NCBI RefSeq assembly: GCF_047511655.1
Contig: NC_133401.1
Location: 12,866,001-12,930,000 of the forward strand
Direction: 5' to 3'
From: Castor canadensis
Taxonomy: Eukaryota; Chordata; Mammalia; Rodentia; Castoridae
Length of the DNA stretch: 64,000 nucleotides
Below the pieces are notes generated by a model that had not been told where the DNA came from, did no database searches, and was given only the letters and a program-made list of their open reading frames with translations. The first letter of the stretch is position 1, and each line of letters starts with the position of its first letter. A program made the position numbers and the translations under genes. Of the stretch, positions 52,540-64,000 are shown piece after piece.

Positions 52540-54600
52540 GTTCTTTTTTATTTTGTAATTTTCTTTTTATTAGTGCACATTCATTGTACAAAGGAGTTTC
52601 ATTATGATATTTCCATACATGCATATAATGTGCTCTGATAAAATATATCCTCGCTAAGGTAAAAAAATGTTAGAGAATGAACATAATATAATGTACTGGG
52701 TGTACTATAAGTTGTTGAATATTAGGGGAGCATGGTGGCAAAGAATGAGTAAGTAACAGGGAGAGGGGCTTAACTTGATTAAAGCATAGTATATACAGAC
52801 CTGAAGTACCAAGGAGAGACCCTCTTGGACTATCAATATACACTTTAAAAAAATGAAGGGCAGGAGGGAAAAAGTAGTCTTTTCTAGGGGCAGGTACTAG
52901 TGGGAGGTGGGTAGGCTCAAGGAAAGGGAAAATGAGGATGTATATGGTGGATGTATTTTGTATCCATATATGAAAATAGAGAAATGAAACCTGTTGAAAT
53001 TGTTCTGGGAAGGGAGGAGGGTGAAGAGGGGGAATGATGGAGGAGGTAAATCTAACTAAGATATATTATAAGCACATATGTAATTATCACAATGTATCTC
53101 CCTGTACAATTATTACATGTTAATAAAAAAAAATCCTCTCTTTGCTCTCTCCTATTCCCCTTCACTCCCTTTTTATTATAATTTTTAGTGGGTTTCATGG
53201 TTCTATTTTTATACTTGCATATAAAGTACTCTGATCATATTTATTCCCTCATCACCCTCTTCTTTCATCCTCTCCCTCCTATTTGTCCCCCACAAACAGT
53301 TTCCCTTCTACATTCATGTCATTTTTAAGGGTCCAAATTCTGCATATGAGAGACAACATGTGATATTTGCCTTTCTGAATCATGCACTCTTGTTTAGGTG
53401 TATTTTATTTTGTATTTTAACTAATACATGAAATATAAAAATTGCACCATGTTATGTTTTGATACATGTAAACATTGTTTAATATTTAAATCAGGTTAGA
53501 CATTTATCCCCTCAAAATTTATCATTTCTTTAGGGTGAAAATTCTTTAATTTCTTTCTTTAAGCATTTTGAAATGTACAGAACATAATTGTTAAATCTAG
53601 TCACCTACTGTGCTCCATAGTACACCAGAACTTCTTGTTCCTATCTAACCATAAGTTAATACCCATTAATCAGCTTTTCCCTCTCCCACTCTTTCCCCGA
53701 CTCTCCTGAGCCTTTGGTAACCACCATTCTACTGCCAACCTTTATGAGATCAACTTTGTTAGATTGCACATATGAGTGAGGTCATGTGGCATTTGTCTTT
53801 CCATGCCTGGATTATCTCAATTAACGTAGTGATCACCAGTGCTATCCATGTTGCCTCAATTTTCAGGATTTCATTTTTGATGGAAAAATGAATGCTGTTC
53901 ATCCATTAAAATTGAAATCCTGTAATTCATCAATTGGTGGACACCTAGGCTAATTCTATTGTGAACAGAGCTGACATAAACATGTGAATACAGACAACAC
54001 CTTGACATCTCATTTCATTTCCTTTGTATATAGAGCCAGAAGTGAGATTTCTGGATAATATGGAGTTCTCATTTTATTTTGGGGGGAATCACCATACTAT
54101 TTCCATAAAGTCTATACTACTTTAACTTTTCATCGATAGTGTGCAAGGGTTCCCTTTCCTTCATTCTATCTGGCAAACACATTTATGTTTAGTCTTTTTG
54201 ATAATAGTAGTCCTACTGGAGTGAAGTGATTTCACACTGTGGTTTTGGTTTGCATTTCCTTGATGATTAATGATGGCTGAGCATTTTTTTCATGTGCCAG
54301 TTGGCAATTTGTATGTTTTATTTGAGAAGCATTTATTTAAATCTATTTTTCATTTTAATTAGGCTATATATTTTTTTCCTGTTGAGCTTTTGGAGTTGCT
54401 TATATATTCTGGATATCAACCCTTTATTAGATATATAGTTTGCAAATATTTTCCGCCATTCCTTAGGTTATCTCTGTAATTTTTTGATCATTTCCTTTGT
54501 TGTGTAGAAGTCTTTTAGTTTGATGCAATTCTGTTTGTCTGTTTTTGCTTTTTTTTCTTGTCTTTTGGGGTTTTTTCCAAAACACACTTACACATTCCAG
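52540..54600. mobile_element. Stack of L1 3' fragments in both orientations
   Basis: 52540-52650 is an L1 3'-UTR scrap on the minus strand. 52660-53130 is a plus-strand L1 3' UTR ending GTTAATAAAAAAAAAT. 53130-54600 is minus-strand L1 3' UTR and ORF2 tail (GTTTGCATTTCCTTGATGAT). None is coding. Confidence 0.6.
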
Positions 54601-54639
54601 AGCCTTGAAGTATTTCCTCTAATACCAATTCTCCTCACT

Positions 54640-56340
54640 TTATTCCATAAACTAGAAGTGGAAAAGAATTCTTTGTAGAATTCTTCTACAAAGTCAGTAT
54701 TACCTTAATAATAAAACCAGGTAGGGACAAATGAGAAAGAAAAGTATAGGCCAGTATCCTGGATTAGCATGCACACAAAAATCCTCAACAAAATACTAGC
54801 AAAGAAAGACCAACTGCACATTAACCAGTTTATTAGCCAGGATCAAGTAGTATCTATCCGAGAGATTCAAGGATATCTCAATACATACAAATCAATTAAC
54901 ATGACACATCACATCAACAGAATGAAGGACAAAAACCATATGCATATTGATATGAAAATCAATATATAAAAATCAGTAGCATTGTTATGTATCAATAGTG
55001 AATTATCTATAATAGAAATGAAGAAAGCAATCCCATCTACAATAGCTACAAAATTTAAACACAGGAATAAATTTAGCCAAAGAGGTATAAGATATTTATG
55101 ATACAAATTATAAAAGATTAATGAAAGAAATTGAAGTGGTCATTAAAATATGAGAAGACATCCCATGTTCATAGATTGAGAAAATCAGTATTCTTTAAAT
55201 GTCCATAATACTCAAAGTGATTTACAGATTTAATGCAATCTCTATCAAAATACTAGCTGGGCACGGTGGCTCACATCTGTAATCCTAGGAGGCAGAGATC
55301 AGTAAGATCGCGGTTCGAAGCCAGCCCAGGCAAGTAGTTTGTGAGACTCTATCTCAAAAATACCCATCACAAAAAAGAGCTAGTGGAGTGGCTCAAGGTG
55401 AAGGCCCAGAGTTCAAGCTCCAGTACTGCAAATAATAATAATAATAGAATAATAGAACTAGAAAAAGCAATTCTAAAATGTATATGAAAACACACATATA
55501 TATAGCATGTAGCTAAAGCAATCTTGAGCAAAAAGAAGAAAGAGGTTTTTCAGTACTTGACATACTACAAAACTGCAGTATTCACAACAACCTGGTGTTG
55601 GCATAAATACAGACACATAGATGGGATGAAATAGAATAGACAGCCTAGAAGTAAACCCATGCATCTATGGCCAACAGATTGTTTGACAAGGGTGCTAAAC
55701 CACACATTAGAAAAGTAAGAGCATTTTCTGTAAATGGTGCTGGGAAAATTGGGTCACCACAAGCAGAAGAATGTGGCTAGACACCTAGTTCTCACCAGTC
55801 ACAAAAACCAACTCAAAATGGGTTAATAACTGAAAACTTAAGACCTGAAACCATAAGTGTAATAGAATAAGTCATTCTATTTTGTATTGATGCAAATGAG
55901 TTGAAAACTTACACCCACACAAAAATTCACACAGTTTTATTCATCATTGCCCAAATTTGGAAGCAACTGAGTTGTCCTTCAATGGGTGAATGAATGAACA
56001 AACTGTGGTATACAACACAGAGAAATATTACTCAGCCACAAAAAGATAGAGTCTTTTTTATATATTGCTGAGTGAAGAAAACAATCTGAAAGGACATACA
56101 TTTAATGATTCAAAGTATGATACCGTCTGAGAATATCAAACCTGTTCAGTTATCACACAGGTTTTTGGATAAGTAGTTATCAGGGGTTTGGTGGGAATGA
56201 TAGAGGTATGAATAGGTAAAACACATGGGAATTTTAGAACAGTGACACTCTTCTGATACAAGAAATGATAGGTGTGTGAAATTATGCCTTTTTCAAAAAC
56301 CACAGATCAGAAAAACACTGAGAGTCAATCCTAATATAAT
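54640..56340 (+). mobile_element. L1 ORF2 fragment with SINE insertion
   Basis: Plus-strand L1 ORF2 words (AAAATCCTCAACAAAATACT, CAGGATCAAGTAGTATCTA), continuing past a SINE at 55252-55446 to an ORF2 end (CCTTCAATGGGTGAATGAAT). Many stops. Confidence 0.65.
55252..55446 (+). mobile_element. Chimeric B1+ID SINE
   Basis: GCTGGGCACGGTGGCTCACA opening, a B1-like half, then CTAGTGGAGTGGCTCAAGG and GAGTTCAAGCTCCAGTACTG and an (AAT)n tail. Same architecture as 10053-10253. Confidence 0.85.
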
Positions 56341-56474
56341 CTGTGGACTTCAGTAAATAATAATGTATCAAAATTGTTTTATCATTGATAACAAATGTAC
56401 CATACTAATGAAAGATGTTAATGATGGGGGGAAAAGGGGAAGAGGATCTCTATGGAAACTGCACTTTCTGCTAA

Positions 56475-56560
56475 TTTTTTGGTGGTATTGGGGTTTGGAC
56501 TCAGTGCCTCTTGCTTACTACATAGGTGCTCTATCCCTTGAGCCATGCCCTCAGTCAACT
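56475..56560 (-). mobile_element. ID-like SINE
   Basis: GGTTTGGACTCAGTGCCTCT and GTGCTCTATCCCTTGAGCCA: a reverse-oriented tRNA-derived unit. Confidence 0.7.
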
Positions 56561-56639
56561 ACTAAATTTTTGTATGACAATAAAAGTTCTCTAAATAAAG
56601 TCTATTTATTGAAAAATAATAAGATAAGGCAATTCACCA

Positions 56640-57320
56640 TATACATAAATGAAATAAGAAAAATCACATTATTGCTTAACATGATCTCCAGTTCCATTTA
56701 TTTTCTTGCAAATGATACAATTTAATTTTATTTAGTGGTATATATGCCAAATTTTCTTTGCCCATGCTTCCATTGATGTATATCTAGGCTGATTTCATAA
56801 CTTGGCTATTGTAAATAGTGCCACAAACAATTTGGGTATGCAGGCATCTCTAATATCTACTACTTTCAATACCATTGGGTATGTACCCACTGGTGGTATA
56901 ATTGGATTGTATGGTACTTCTATTTTCAGTTTGTTCAGGAACCACCATACTGATTTCCATAGTAGCTGGATTAATTTACATTCCCACCAATAATGTATAA
57001 GGGTTCCTTACTCCCACATCCTTACCAGTATTTGTTTTTTGGTTTTTTGTTTTCTTGTTGCCATTCTGACTGGGTGACTAAAGTGAAATAAACCAGGATC
57101 AGAAAGCAAGTGTCACATGTTTTCTCTCATATGTAGAATCCAAAAAGGCACATGAAAGGAGAATACAAACTATTAGGGAACAGGAAGGGGTCCAGCAGTA
57201 GGGGAATAACATGTTTAATAAGAAGTAATAGGCATGGTAAATGTGATCAAAGCACCAAATATACATGTATGAAGATGTCATAATGAAATACACTATTTTG
57301 TGTAATTAACACACTAGTTA
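56640..57320. mobile_element. L1 fragments in opposite orientations
   Basis: 56640-57060 is a minus-strand ORF2 tail (TTGGCTATTGTAAATAGTGC). 57060-57320 is a plus-strand tail (TCTCATATGTAGAATCCAAA). The 57320-57820 interval is AT-rich with nothing recognised. Confidence 0.6.
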
Positions 57321-57821
57321 AAAAACCCAAAATAGTAATAATCAAAGTTGTTGAAAATGTAGTGAGCTGGTCACTTTCAGATATTAATCCTTAGAATATA
57401 AATTTATACTTTTTATATAAAATAGTTTGACATTGTGTTTCAACAATTTCAAGTCTTAAAGTTTTGACCTATTAGTTTGTAAGAAGCTTATTATTTTCTT
57501 TGTCTAAAGAAATACTCTAACACAAAAAAGATGGATGGAGATACTCATTATTACATTTCATGGAACAAAAAATTGAAGAAAACTAAATGTCCAATAGTCC
57601 AGACATTGCTACAATAAAAATGATTCATTTGTAGAATGAGGTGCAATGAAATCAGTTGAAATGAGTTAAAAAGATCAAAAAATCTCATTCTGATGTCATA
57701 TCAATAGAGCTAAGCATAAACTTTATAAATCTAAAAAAGATCTAAAAATGATCAAATAAGTAGATGTGGAAATTTCATTTGGTGAAATTCAATATCTATT
57801 CGTAATAAACTTTCTCAGCAA

Positions 57822-58040
57822 TTTTTTCTTTTTGGTGGGACTGGGGTTTGAACTCAGGGTTTCACACTTGCAAAGGAGGCACTCTACTACTTGAGCCACA
57901 CCTCCAGTCCATTTTGCTCTGGTTCTTTTGGAGATGGGGTCTCATGAAATATTTGCCTGGGCTGACCTTGAACAGCAATCCTTTGAATCTCAGCCTCCCA
58001 AGTAGCTAGGATTACATGTGTGATACACCGGTACCTGCTT
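57822..58040 (-). mobile_element. B1+ID SINE
   Basis: Reverse-oriented: TTTGAACTCAGGGTTTCACA, CTACTTGAGCCACACCTCCA, then B1-like GGAGATGGGGTCTCATG and AAGTAGCTAGGATTACA. Confidence 0.8.
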
Positions 58041-58091
58041 TTATAAGCAAGTTGTAAGTAGGAACTATCTTTCTCAGGTTGTTATCTCTGG

Positions 58092-58185
58092 GACGGTGGT
58101 GTAACTTAGTGGTAGAGAGCATACCAACTATGTGCCAAGCCCTAGATTTAATCACAAGCACTACAAAAATAAAAAAAAAAACACA
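58092..58185 (+). mobile_element. ID-like SINE
   Basis: ACTTAGTGGTAGAGAGCATA and AAGCCCTAGATTTAATCAC with an A-rich tail. This is the tRNA-like unit alone, plus strand. Confidence 0.7.
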
Positions 58186-58229
58186 AAGTCCAAACCAACC
58201 AAACAAAAGCCATCTGCTGCTGGCATATT

Positions 58230-58890
58230 GTGACAGATTGAGTGTTTTCCCTATAAGGAACAAGCAAGGACATCTGTTCTCAACACTTCTGTTCAACACA
58301 ATACTGGGAATTCTAGTCAGCACATTGTTAAGAATAAGAAATAAAAGGAATAAATATTAAAAGGGAAGAAATAAAATGCTCCCTACTTGCAGATGACACA
58401 ACGGTCTGTGTAGAACACCTCCAGGAATCTACCCAAAGAGACCATCCTAGAATTAATGAGTTCACAAGATTACTAAACAGAAAAAAAATTTTATATGTTT
58501 ACTGGCAGTAAACCTGAGGAAATAAAAATTTGAAGTACAATACCATTTATAGTCATTAAAATACACTTAACTATAAGTGTGACATTTGCACAGATTTGCA
58601 TGCTTAAAATTGCAAAATGCTGACAAAATAATTACTATGTACATAAATGGAAACATAGCATGTTTATGAATTAGAAATCTCAACATAATAAAGAAATCCT
58701 TTCTTCTAAAACTGCTGTAAGTTTGACACTTAAATGTAAGCAATGTTTTTATGTGAACTCACATAAATTTATTTGGGAAGGCAAAGGAATTACAGTAGAA
58801 AGAACAATTTTGAAGAAGGATAAAATGGGAAGAATCACTTTTTCTGGTTTGTATCCATGCAATTCTGCATAACTTCATTTAGACACTAAT
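58230..58890 (+). mobile_element. L1 ORF2 fragment
   Basis: CAATACTGGGAATTCTAGTC and TACTTGCAGATGACACAAC are the L1 RT palm (ADD) region on the plus strand, decayed. 58890-59960 shows no gene. Confidence 0.6.
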
Positions 58891-59967
58891 TTGTATCCTT
58901 ACATTTTCACATAAAAAAACAGGCACATCTGAAAATTAATACATGAGCCATGCATTTTAGAAGGTGGAGAAAATCAACATGAACAACCCAAAGATAGTGC
59001 AAGACAAAAGATTAAAAATATAAAATGCAGTCATTAATGAAAAGAATTTATAGTGAAGAGGATAGATTCAATTACCTATTGTCAGCTTGGTAGCAAACAA
59101 GATTCTCCCTCTTCTTTCTTTTTATTTTGAAATAATGGTAGATTCACAGGGAATCACAAAAAGCAGACTTGTAGTTTTCTCATGGATCCATTATCCTATT
59201 TCACCCAATGGCATTGTGGAAAGGCAAAACTTTACCTCTCCCTTCTCAGGATGTCCAACTTGACCTGGGTATTAAACCAACATAAGACAGATAAAGAGGA
59301 GACAATTGTTAATATGGGAATCTCCTTGGGAAAATGAAGAAGTTATAGTTAAATAAAAAAATACTACATTTGAAAAAATAGCAAATTGTGAATATCTGTC
59401 AAGAATAAGGTGTGGGCAGTCAATCACAGAGGTGTGACTAAGAAGACTGAGTTAGTTTAACAACTTTTGTCAGTACAAATTTCTCCCAAATTCTCCCCAG
59501 AGCCTACAGATAAGTGTCTACTTTGTCAACATTAAATCCTAATCAGATAATCTAGGTGGAGTCATGCTAAACTGACAGCTTGCATAACTGTAAGCTAATA
59601 AATTTGTGTTGTTTTAAGGTACTACATCTATGGTAACTTGTTACACAACAATAGAAAACTATTATACATAATCACTTTTTTTGTGAGTCCCTCTTGTCAG
59701 TTCTGGAGTGGTTGCTGGCAAAGATTGGATACCATCAGCTGGTCAGGCAATCTTATTTACTAGGTTGTTCAATGCTTCTTTATAGGAGACAGTTTGTGGG
59801 TTTTCAGGAGTGTTAATGTGTGATATAAAATCTTCACACTTCATGCCATTGCCTAGACTCATCCACATTCTTCTATTCAAGACTTCTTTGTCTCTAATCT
59901 TTCAGTCATTTTTTTTTCTAGACTCCAAACCAACTGAGCAGACAATTGTTCACTTTTGGGGAATATT

Positions 59968-60078
59968 TTTTTGAAACAGAGTCTCACTGTGTATCCCAGG
60001 CTGGCCTGGAACTCATGAACCACCCACCTCAGCCTTCTGAATGCTGACATTACAGGTGTGCTCCTCCATGCTCAACTA
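59968..60078 (-). mobile_element. B1-like SINE monomer
   Basis: TTTGAAACAGAGTCTCACTG, CCAGGCTGGCCTGGAACTCA: a reverse-oriented B1 unit. The next 700 bp show nothing recognised. Confidence 0.8.
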
Positions 60079-60779
60079 TGAATCTTAATATATACTTTCT
60101 TCAGGACACATGTCCTTCTACACAAACTGTATTATCAGATCCACTGCTCAAAGCTCTGCATATTGGGAACATTTTCTATCTCTACCATATATAAAGATCA
60201 CCCCTGACCACGGCTATCATAAGCCTCTGTCCATTTTTAGCTTGCAGCCACAACTCAGGCATTCTCCTCCTCTTTCATAAGGTACACAAATATTTATAGC
60301 TCCTTTATTTTATAATATAAGAGACTAGAAGCAACACAAATGTTTTACAAAGGTGAATGGAGCCAAGTCTGGCTCATCCACATGATGAAACCACTGAGAA
60401 ACACAAAAGAAAAAGTGTGATTATTTCATGTTAGATGAAAACAACTTCAGTCTCAAAAGATTATACACTGTGTGATTGCACTTATAAGAAATTCTGGAAA
60501 AGACCACAAATAATCAAGCAGAAAACAGATCTTTGGATGCCAGAACAGGAAAGCACAGGTAATTCTTTGATCTGTTTTAGTTTTCAGTATCCTGGCTGGA
60601 GTAGTAAATCTGTGCATTTGCAAAAGATTGTAGAATCATACACAAAATAGATAAGTTTTATTGTAGTATCATATATAAATCATGTGATTATGTGAATATG
60701 TGATCTAACACTACTACTAACAATGGTTAATTTGGTCATTTTTTGTGTGTTCCTCGCTACATTAAATTAAATGGTCCAT

Positions 60780-62340
60780 TTGTATTTCTTCATTTAATAA
60801 ATATTTGTCCAGTTCATTTGTCATTTATTAATTGGTTTATTTGTTCTTTTGGCTTTAGGGGTTTTTTTGTTCTTAATGTATTCTGGACATTAAGTCCTTG
60901 TCAGATACACAGCTGTTAAAGATTGTCTCCCATTCAGTTGGTCACCTCTTTCACTTTGGTGATTATTTCCTTTGCTGTGCAGATGCTTTTAAATTTGATT
61001 ATATGCCAATAATGCTATTATTTCCAGAGCCATTGGAGTCCTGTTCAGAAAGTGGTTGCTTATGCTGATATCTTCAATTGTTATCCCTGTTTTTCTCTAG
61101 CAATTTCAAATTTTTTAAGTTGTACATTAAGATTTTTTCATCCATTTTGAATTGGCTTTTATACAGGGTGAGAGATAGGGATCTAGTTTCAGTCATCTAC
61201 ATGTGATGACTTTCCTAGCTTTCCTAGCACCATTTTTGAAGAGGCTGTCTTTTCTCCATCTTTGTTGAGAATCAGATGACTGTAGATTTGTTTATTTGTA
61301 GACCTGGTATTCTGTTCCCATGGTCTACATGTCTCTTTTTGTACCAGTACCATGCTCCTTTTGTTACTATGGCTCTGTAGTATAATTTGAAATCAGGTAT
61401 TGTGACACCTCCAGCATTGATCTTTTTGCTTAGGATTGCTTTGGCTGTTCAGGGTTTGTTGTGCTTCTATATGAATTTTAGGAAGTTTTTTTTCCTGTTG
61501 CTGTGAAGAATGTCATTTGAGTTATGATGGTAATTGTATTGAGTGAATTCATGTATTATAGCAAAATATAAGAGAAATAAGATGATTTTGCAATGTCACA
61601 TGGAAAATCTTTTAATAAATATGTATAAATGAAATAAAAATGTTTGAACCTACCTTTTCCCCAAAACCAAGAACAAGATGTATTTTGTTAGAGGTTTCAT
61701 TTTAATGATTTCTGGAATTAAAAATTCTATAACTTTCCATAATTGTTATTTTCCTAAACATATCATGATTCTTTTTTATTTTTGCACTGGGGTTACATTG
61801 TGACATTTACACTAGTTCTTATATGATAGTTGAATTCACCCCTCCATCATTCTCCTTCATTTCCCCTCCCCGCATTCCTGGAATAGTTTCAACAGGTCTC
61901 ATTTTTCCATTTACATACATGTGTACACAGTATTTGCACCATATTCATCTTCCTATACCCTCTCCCCACATCCTACCCCATTCCACTGGTACCAACCCCC
62001 CCAGAAAGAATCTGTTCTGCCCTTCTGTTCTCTCTTTCCTTTGGCTAGTTTAGGTAAGGGTTTCTCAATCTTGTTCATCTTTTCAATGTTTCATTCATTG
62101 TTTGTATTGTTCTTTTAATCTCCTTTTCATAAATCTTCACCCTAATCTTTTGTTTCCTTCTACTAATTTTGGGTTCAGCTTATTATTGTTTTTATATGAT
62201 CCTATGATGCATCACTGGGATATACATTTGAGATTACTCGGATTTTCCATTGTAGGCACTTACAGCTATAAACTTCCCTCTTTGCTATATCCCTCAGTTT
62301 TTTTCATTGACAGGAATGTTTATGAGACTATACGAAACTC
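60780..62340 (-). mobile_element. L1 ORF2 and 3'-UTR fragments
   Basis: Minus-strand ORF2 words (TTGTACCAGTACCATGCTCC, TGGACATTAAGTCCTTGTCA) to about 61560, then an L1 3' UTR (61765-62340). Not coding. Confidence 0.6.
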
Positions 62341-62439
62341 CATAATTTAAAATTGTTTAAAATATCTATCAAAATTTCGAATGTTCAATATTTTAAGAGA
62401 AAACTAATTTTTAAAAGAAATTTCTTATGGTCATGAAGT

Positions 62440-64000
62440 GAATCACCAAGGCAACACTGAGCAAAAAGAGCAATGCTAGAGGTATCAATACTCAACTTCA
62501 AACTATATTACAAAGCCATAGCAATAAAAACAGCATGGTACTGGCATAAAAACAGATATGAAGACCAGTAGAACATAGTAGAAGAACCACATATGAATCC
62601 AGGCAGCTACACCCACTTGATTTTTTTAAAATAAATTTTTAATTAGGATGTATTCATTATGGGGAGGATCATAATGACAATTCTGATTAGACTTATATTG
62701 TATGTTAGTTACATGACCCTCATTGTTTCCCTACCACCACCCCCTCCCCACTCCACTTAAAGCAATTAGAAGAAGTTTCTTTGCTCTATTCCATATAGGT
62801 ATATGAAGTCCATCAAGCATAGGTCCCTCACCTTAATTTCCTTCATTCACCCTCCTCCTCCCACTAGTACCTCCCCACATACATATATTACACCTATTTT
62901 ACATCCTGTCTTTCATTATTAACATATTTAAGTTGATGTTCAAAGGGGTTTCTCAATGTATGCCCACTGTGCTTGTGCTTTACTTTGGTTCATTCAACCA
63001 CTTCCATTACTCTCTGTTACCCTTTTACCTCCCTCCCTTCATTTTTCAACAGCTTTCAATATACATTCTTGTATCTCCTTCCTTTACAGACTTTTTGACA
63101 ATGGAGTAAAGACAGCCTCTTCAACAAATATTGCTGTGAAAACTGGATATATGTATGCAGAAAACTGAAATTAGATCTATATCTTTCACCAGATACAAGT
63201 ATCAACTCAAAGTGGATTAAGGACCTTAATATAAGACCTAAACTTTGGGGGTGGGGGAGAGAGGGAAGAGGCAGGGGATAGGGGGAAGAAATGGCCCAAA
63301 CAATGTATGAATATATGAATAAATGAAAAAAAAAGACCTGAAACTTTGAAGCTAGTGAAGGAAAGAGCAGAGAAAACACAGAAACAAATAGGTATAGGCA
63401 ATGAGTTCCTAAATAGAACATAAATGCCTCAACAACTGAGAGAAAGGACTGACAAATGGGACTACATGAAACTTAGAAGCTTCTGCACAACAAAAGAAAT
63501 GGCCACCAGATTGAAGAGGCCAGCTATACATCTGACAAGGGGTTAACAACCAGTTCAAAAGACTAAACTCCCAAAAAAACAATAATCCAATGAAGAAATG
63601 GGCAAATGAACTGAACAGAGCTATTTGAAAGGAAGAAGTACAAATGGCCAAAAAAAGCATGAAGAAATGCTCAACATCCCTGGCCATAAAGGAAATGCAA
63701 ATCAAAACCATGCTGAGATTCTTCCTTACCTTGTAATGGCTACCATCAAGTACACAAACAAGAAATGTTGGTGAAATGTGGGGGAAAAGGAACCCTCATA
63801 TCCTGTTGGTGGGAACGTAAATTAATACAACCACTATGGAAAACAATATGGAATCTACTTAGAAAACTAAAAATAGAACTGCCATATGTTCCATCAATTC
63901 CACTTCTAGGGATATACCTGAAGGGATGTGAGTCAGGTTACAATAAAGTCACCTACACTACTTGTACTACATTATTCTTTCTGACAACTGTACATTTGTA
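62440..64000 (+). mobile_element. L1 ORF2 fragment with nested L1 tails
   Basis: Plus-strand ORF2 (ATTACAAAGCCATAGCAATA, CAGCATGGTACTGGCATAAA) is interrupted by a minus-strand L1 3' UTR (about 62625-63085). At about 63243-63335 a plus-strand L1 tail is flanked by near-identical AGACCTAAACTTT / AGACCTGAAACTTT. The outer element continues to the window edge. Confidence 0.65.

Noticed and set aside
58092..58185. tRNA-like box A/B sequence
   Set aside because: It is a tRNA-derived SINE unit with an A-rich tail, not a functional tRNA gene.

Overview
This window is mammalian nuclear DNA: spliced genes with GT-AG introns, abundant LINE-1 (L1) and SINE sequence, and low gene density. The SINEs are B1-like (7SL-derived) monomers and ID-like (tRNA-derived) units, often joined as B1+ID. 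That points to a rodent, and by inference possibly a castorimorph such as a beaver or kangaroo-rat relative. The species cannot be fixed from the sequence alone.

Two cytochrome P450 family 2 genes lie on the + strand, as in the mammalian CYP2A/2B/2F/2G cluster. The left one (exons 3-9, 1635-8015; exons 1-2 lie left of the window) matches CYP2G1, the olfactory-mucosa P450. All seven exons are open, with canonical CYP2 exon sizes. The right one (nine exons, 44069-50776, 494 codons plus stop) is a complete CYP2A gene. Its active-site residues (A117, N297, F300, A301) resemble the respiratory-tract enzyme CYP2A13 more than hepatic CYP2A6. It has a TATA box, a candidate HNF4-type DR1 element and an AATAAA signal.

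Between them, at 15661-24185 and in the same orientation, is a young gammaretrovirus-like provirus. It has two 408-bp LTRs, a 5-bp target duplication (ACAAT), a tRNA-Gln-type primer site, gag, pol and env. Gag and pol each carry one premature in-frame stop; env is fully open (629 aa). The LTRs differ at 8 positions, 7 of them CpG decay, which suggests a recent, methylated insertion. The gag/pol junction is a UGA followed by an 8-nt spacer and a predicted H-type pseudoknot, matching the gammaretroviral read-through layout but with UGA. An in-frame leader with a membrane anchor precedes gag, as in glyco-Gag.

A second, much older class I ERV lies on the minus strand (26422-33674). It has a complete 3' LTR, a truncated 5' LTR, fragments of gag, protease, RT, integrase and env TM, and large deletions. 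A 5'-truncated L1 (28980-30950) with a clear target duplication sits inside it. Other LTR-like pieces flank the young provirus.

The rest (8.4-15.6 kb, 24.2-44 kb, 51-64 kb) is intergenic: nested L1 fragments in both orientations, SINEs, microsatellites and degenerate tandem repeats. No RNA gene, CRISPR array or third protein-coding host gene could be supported.
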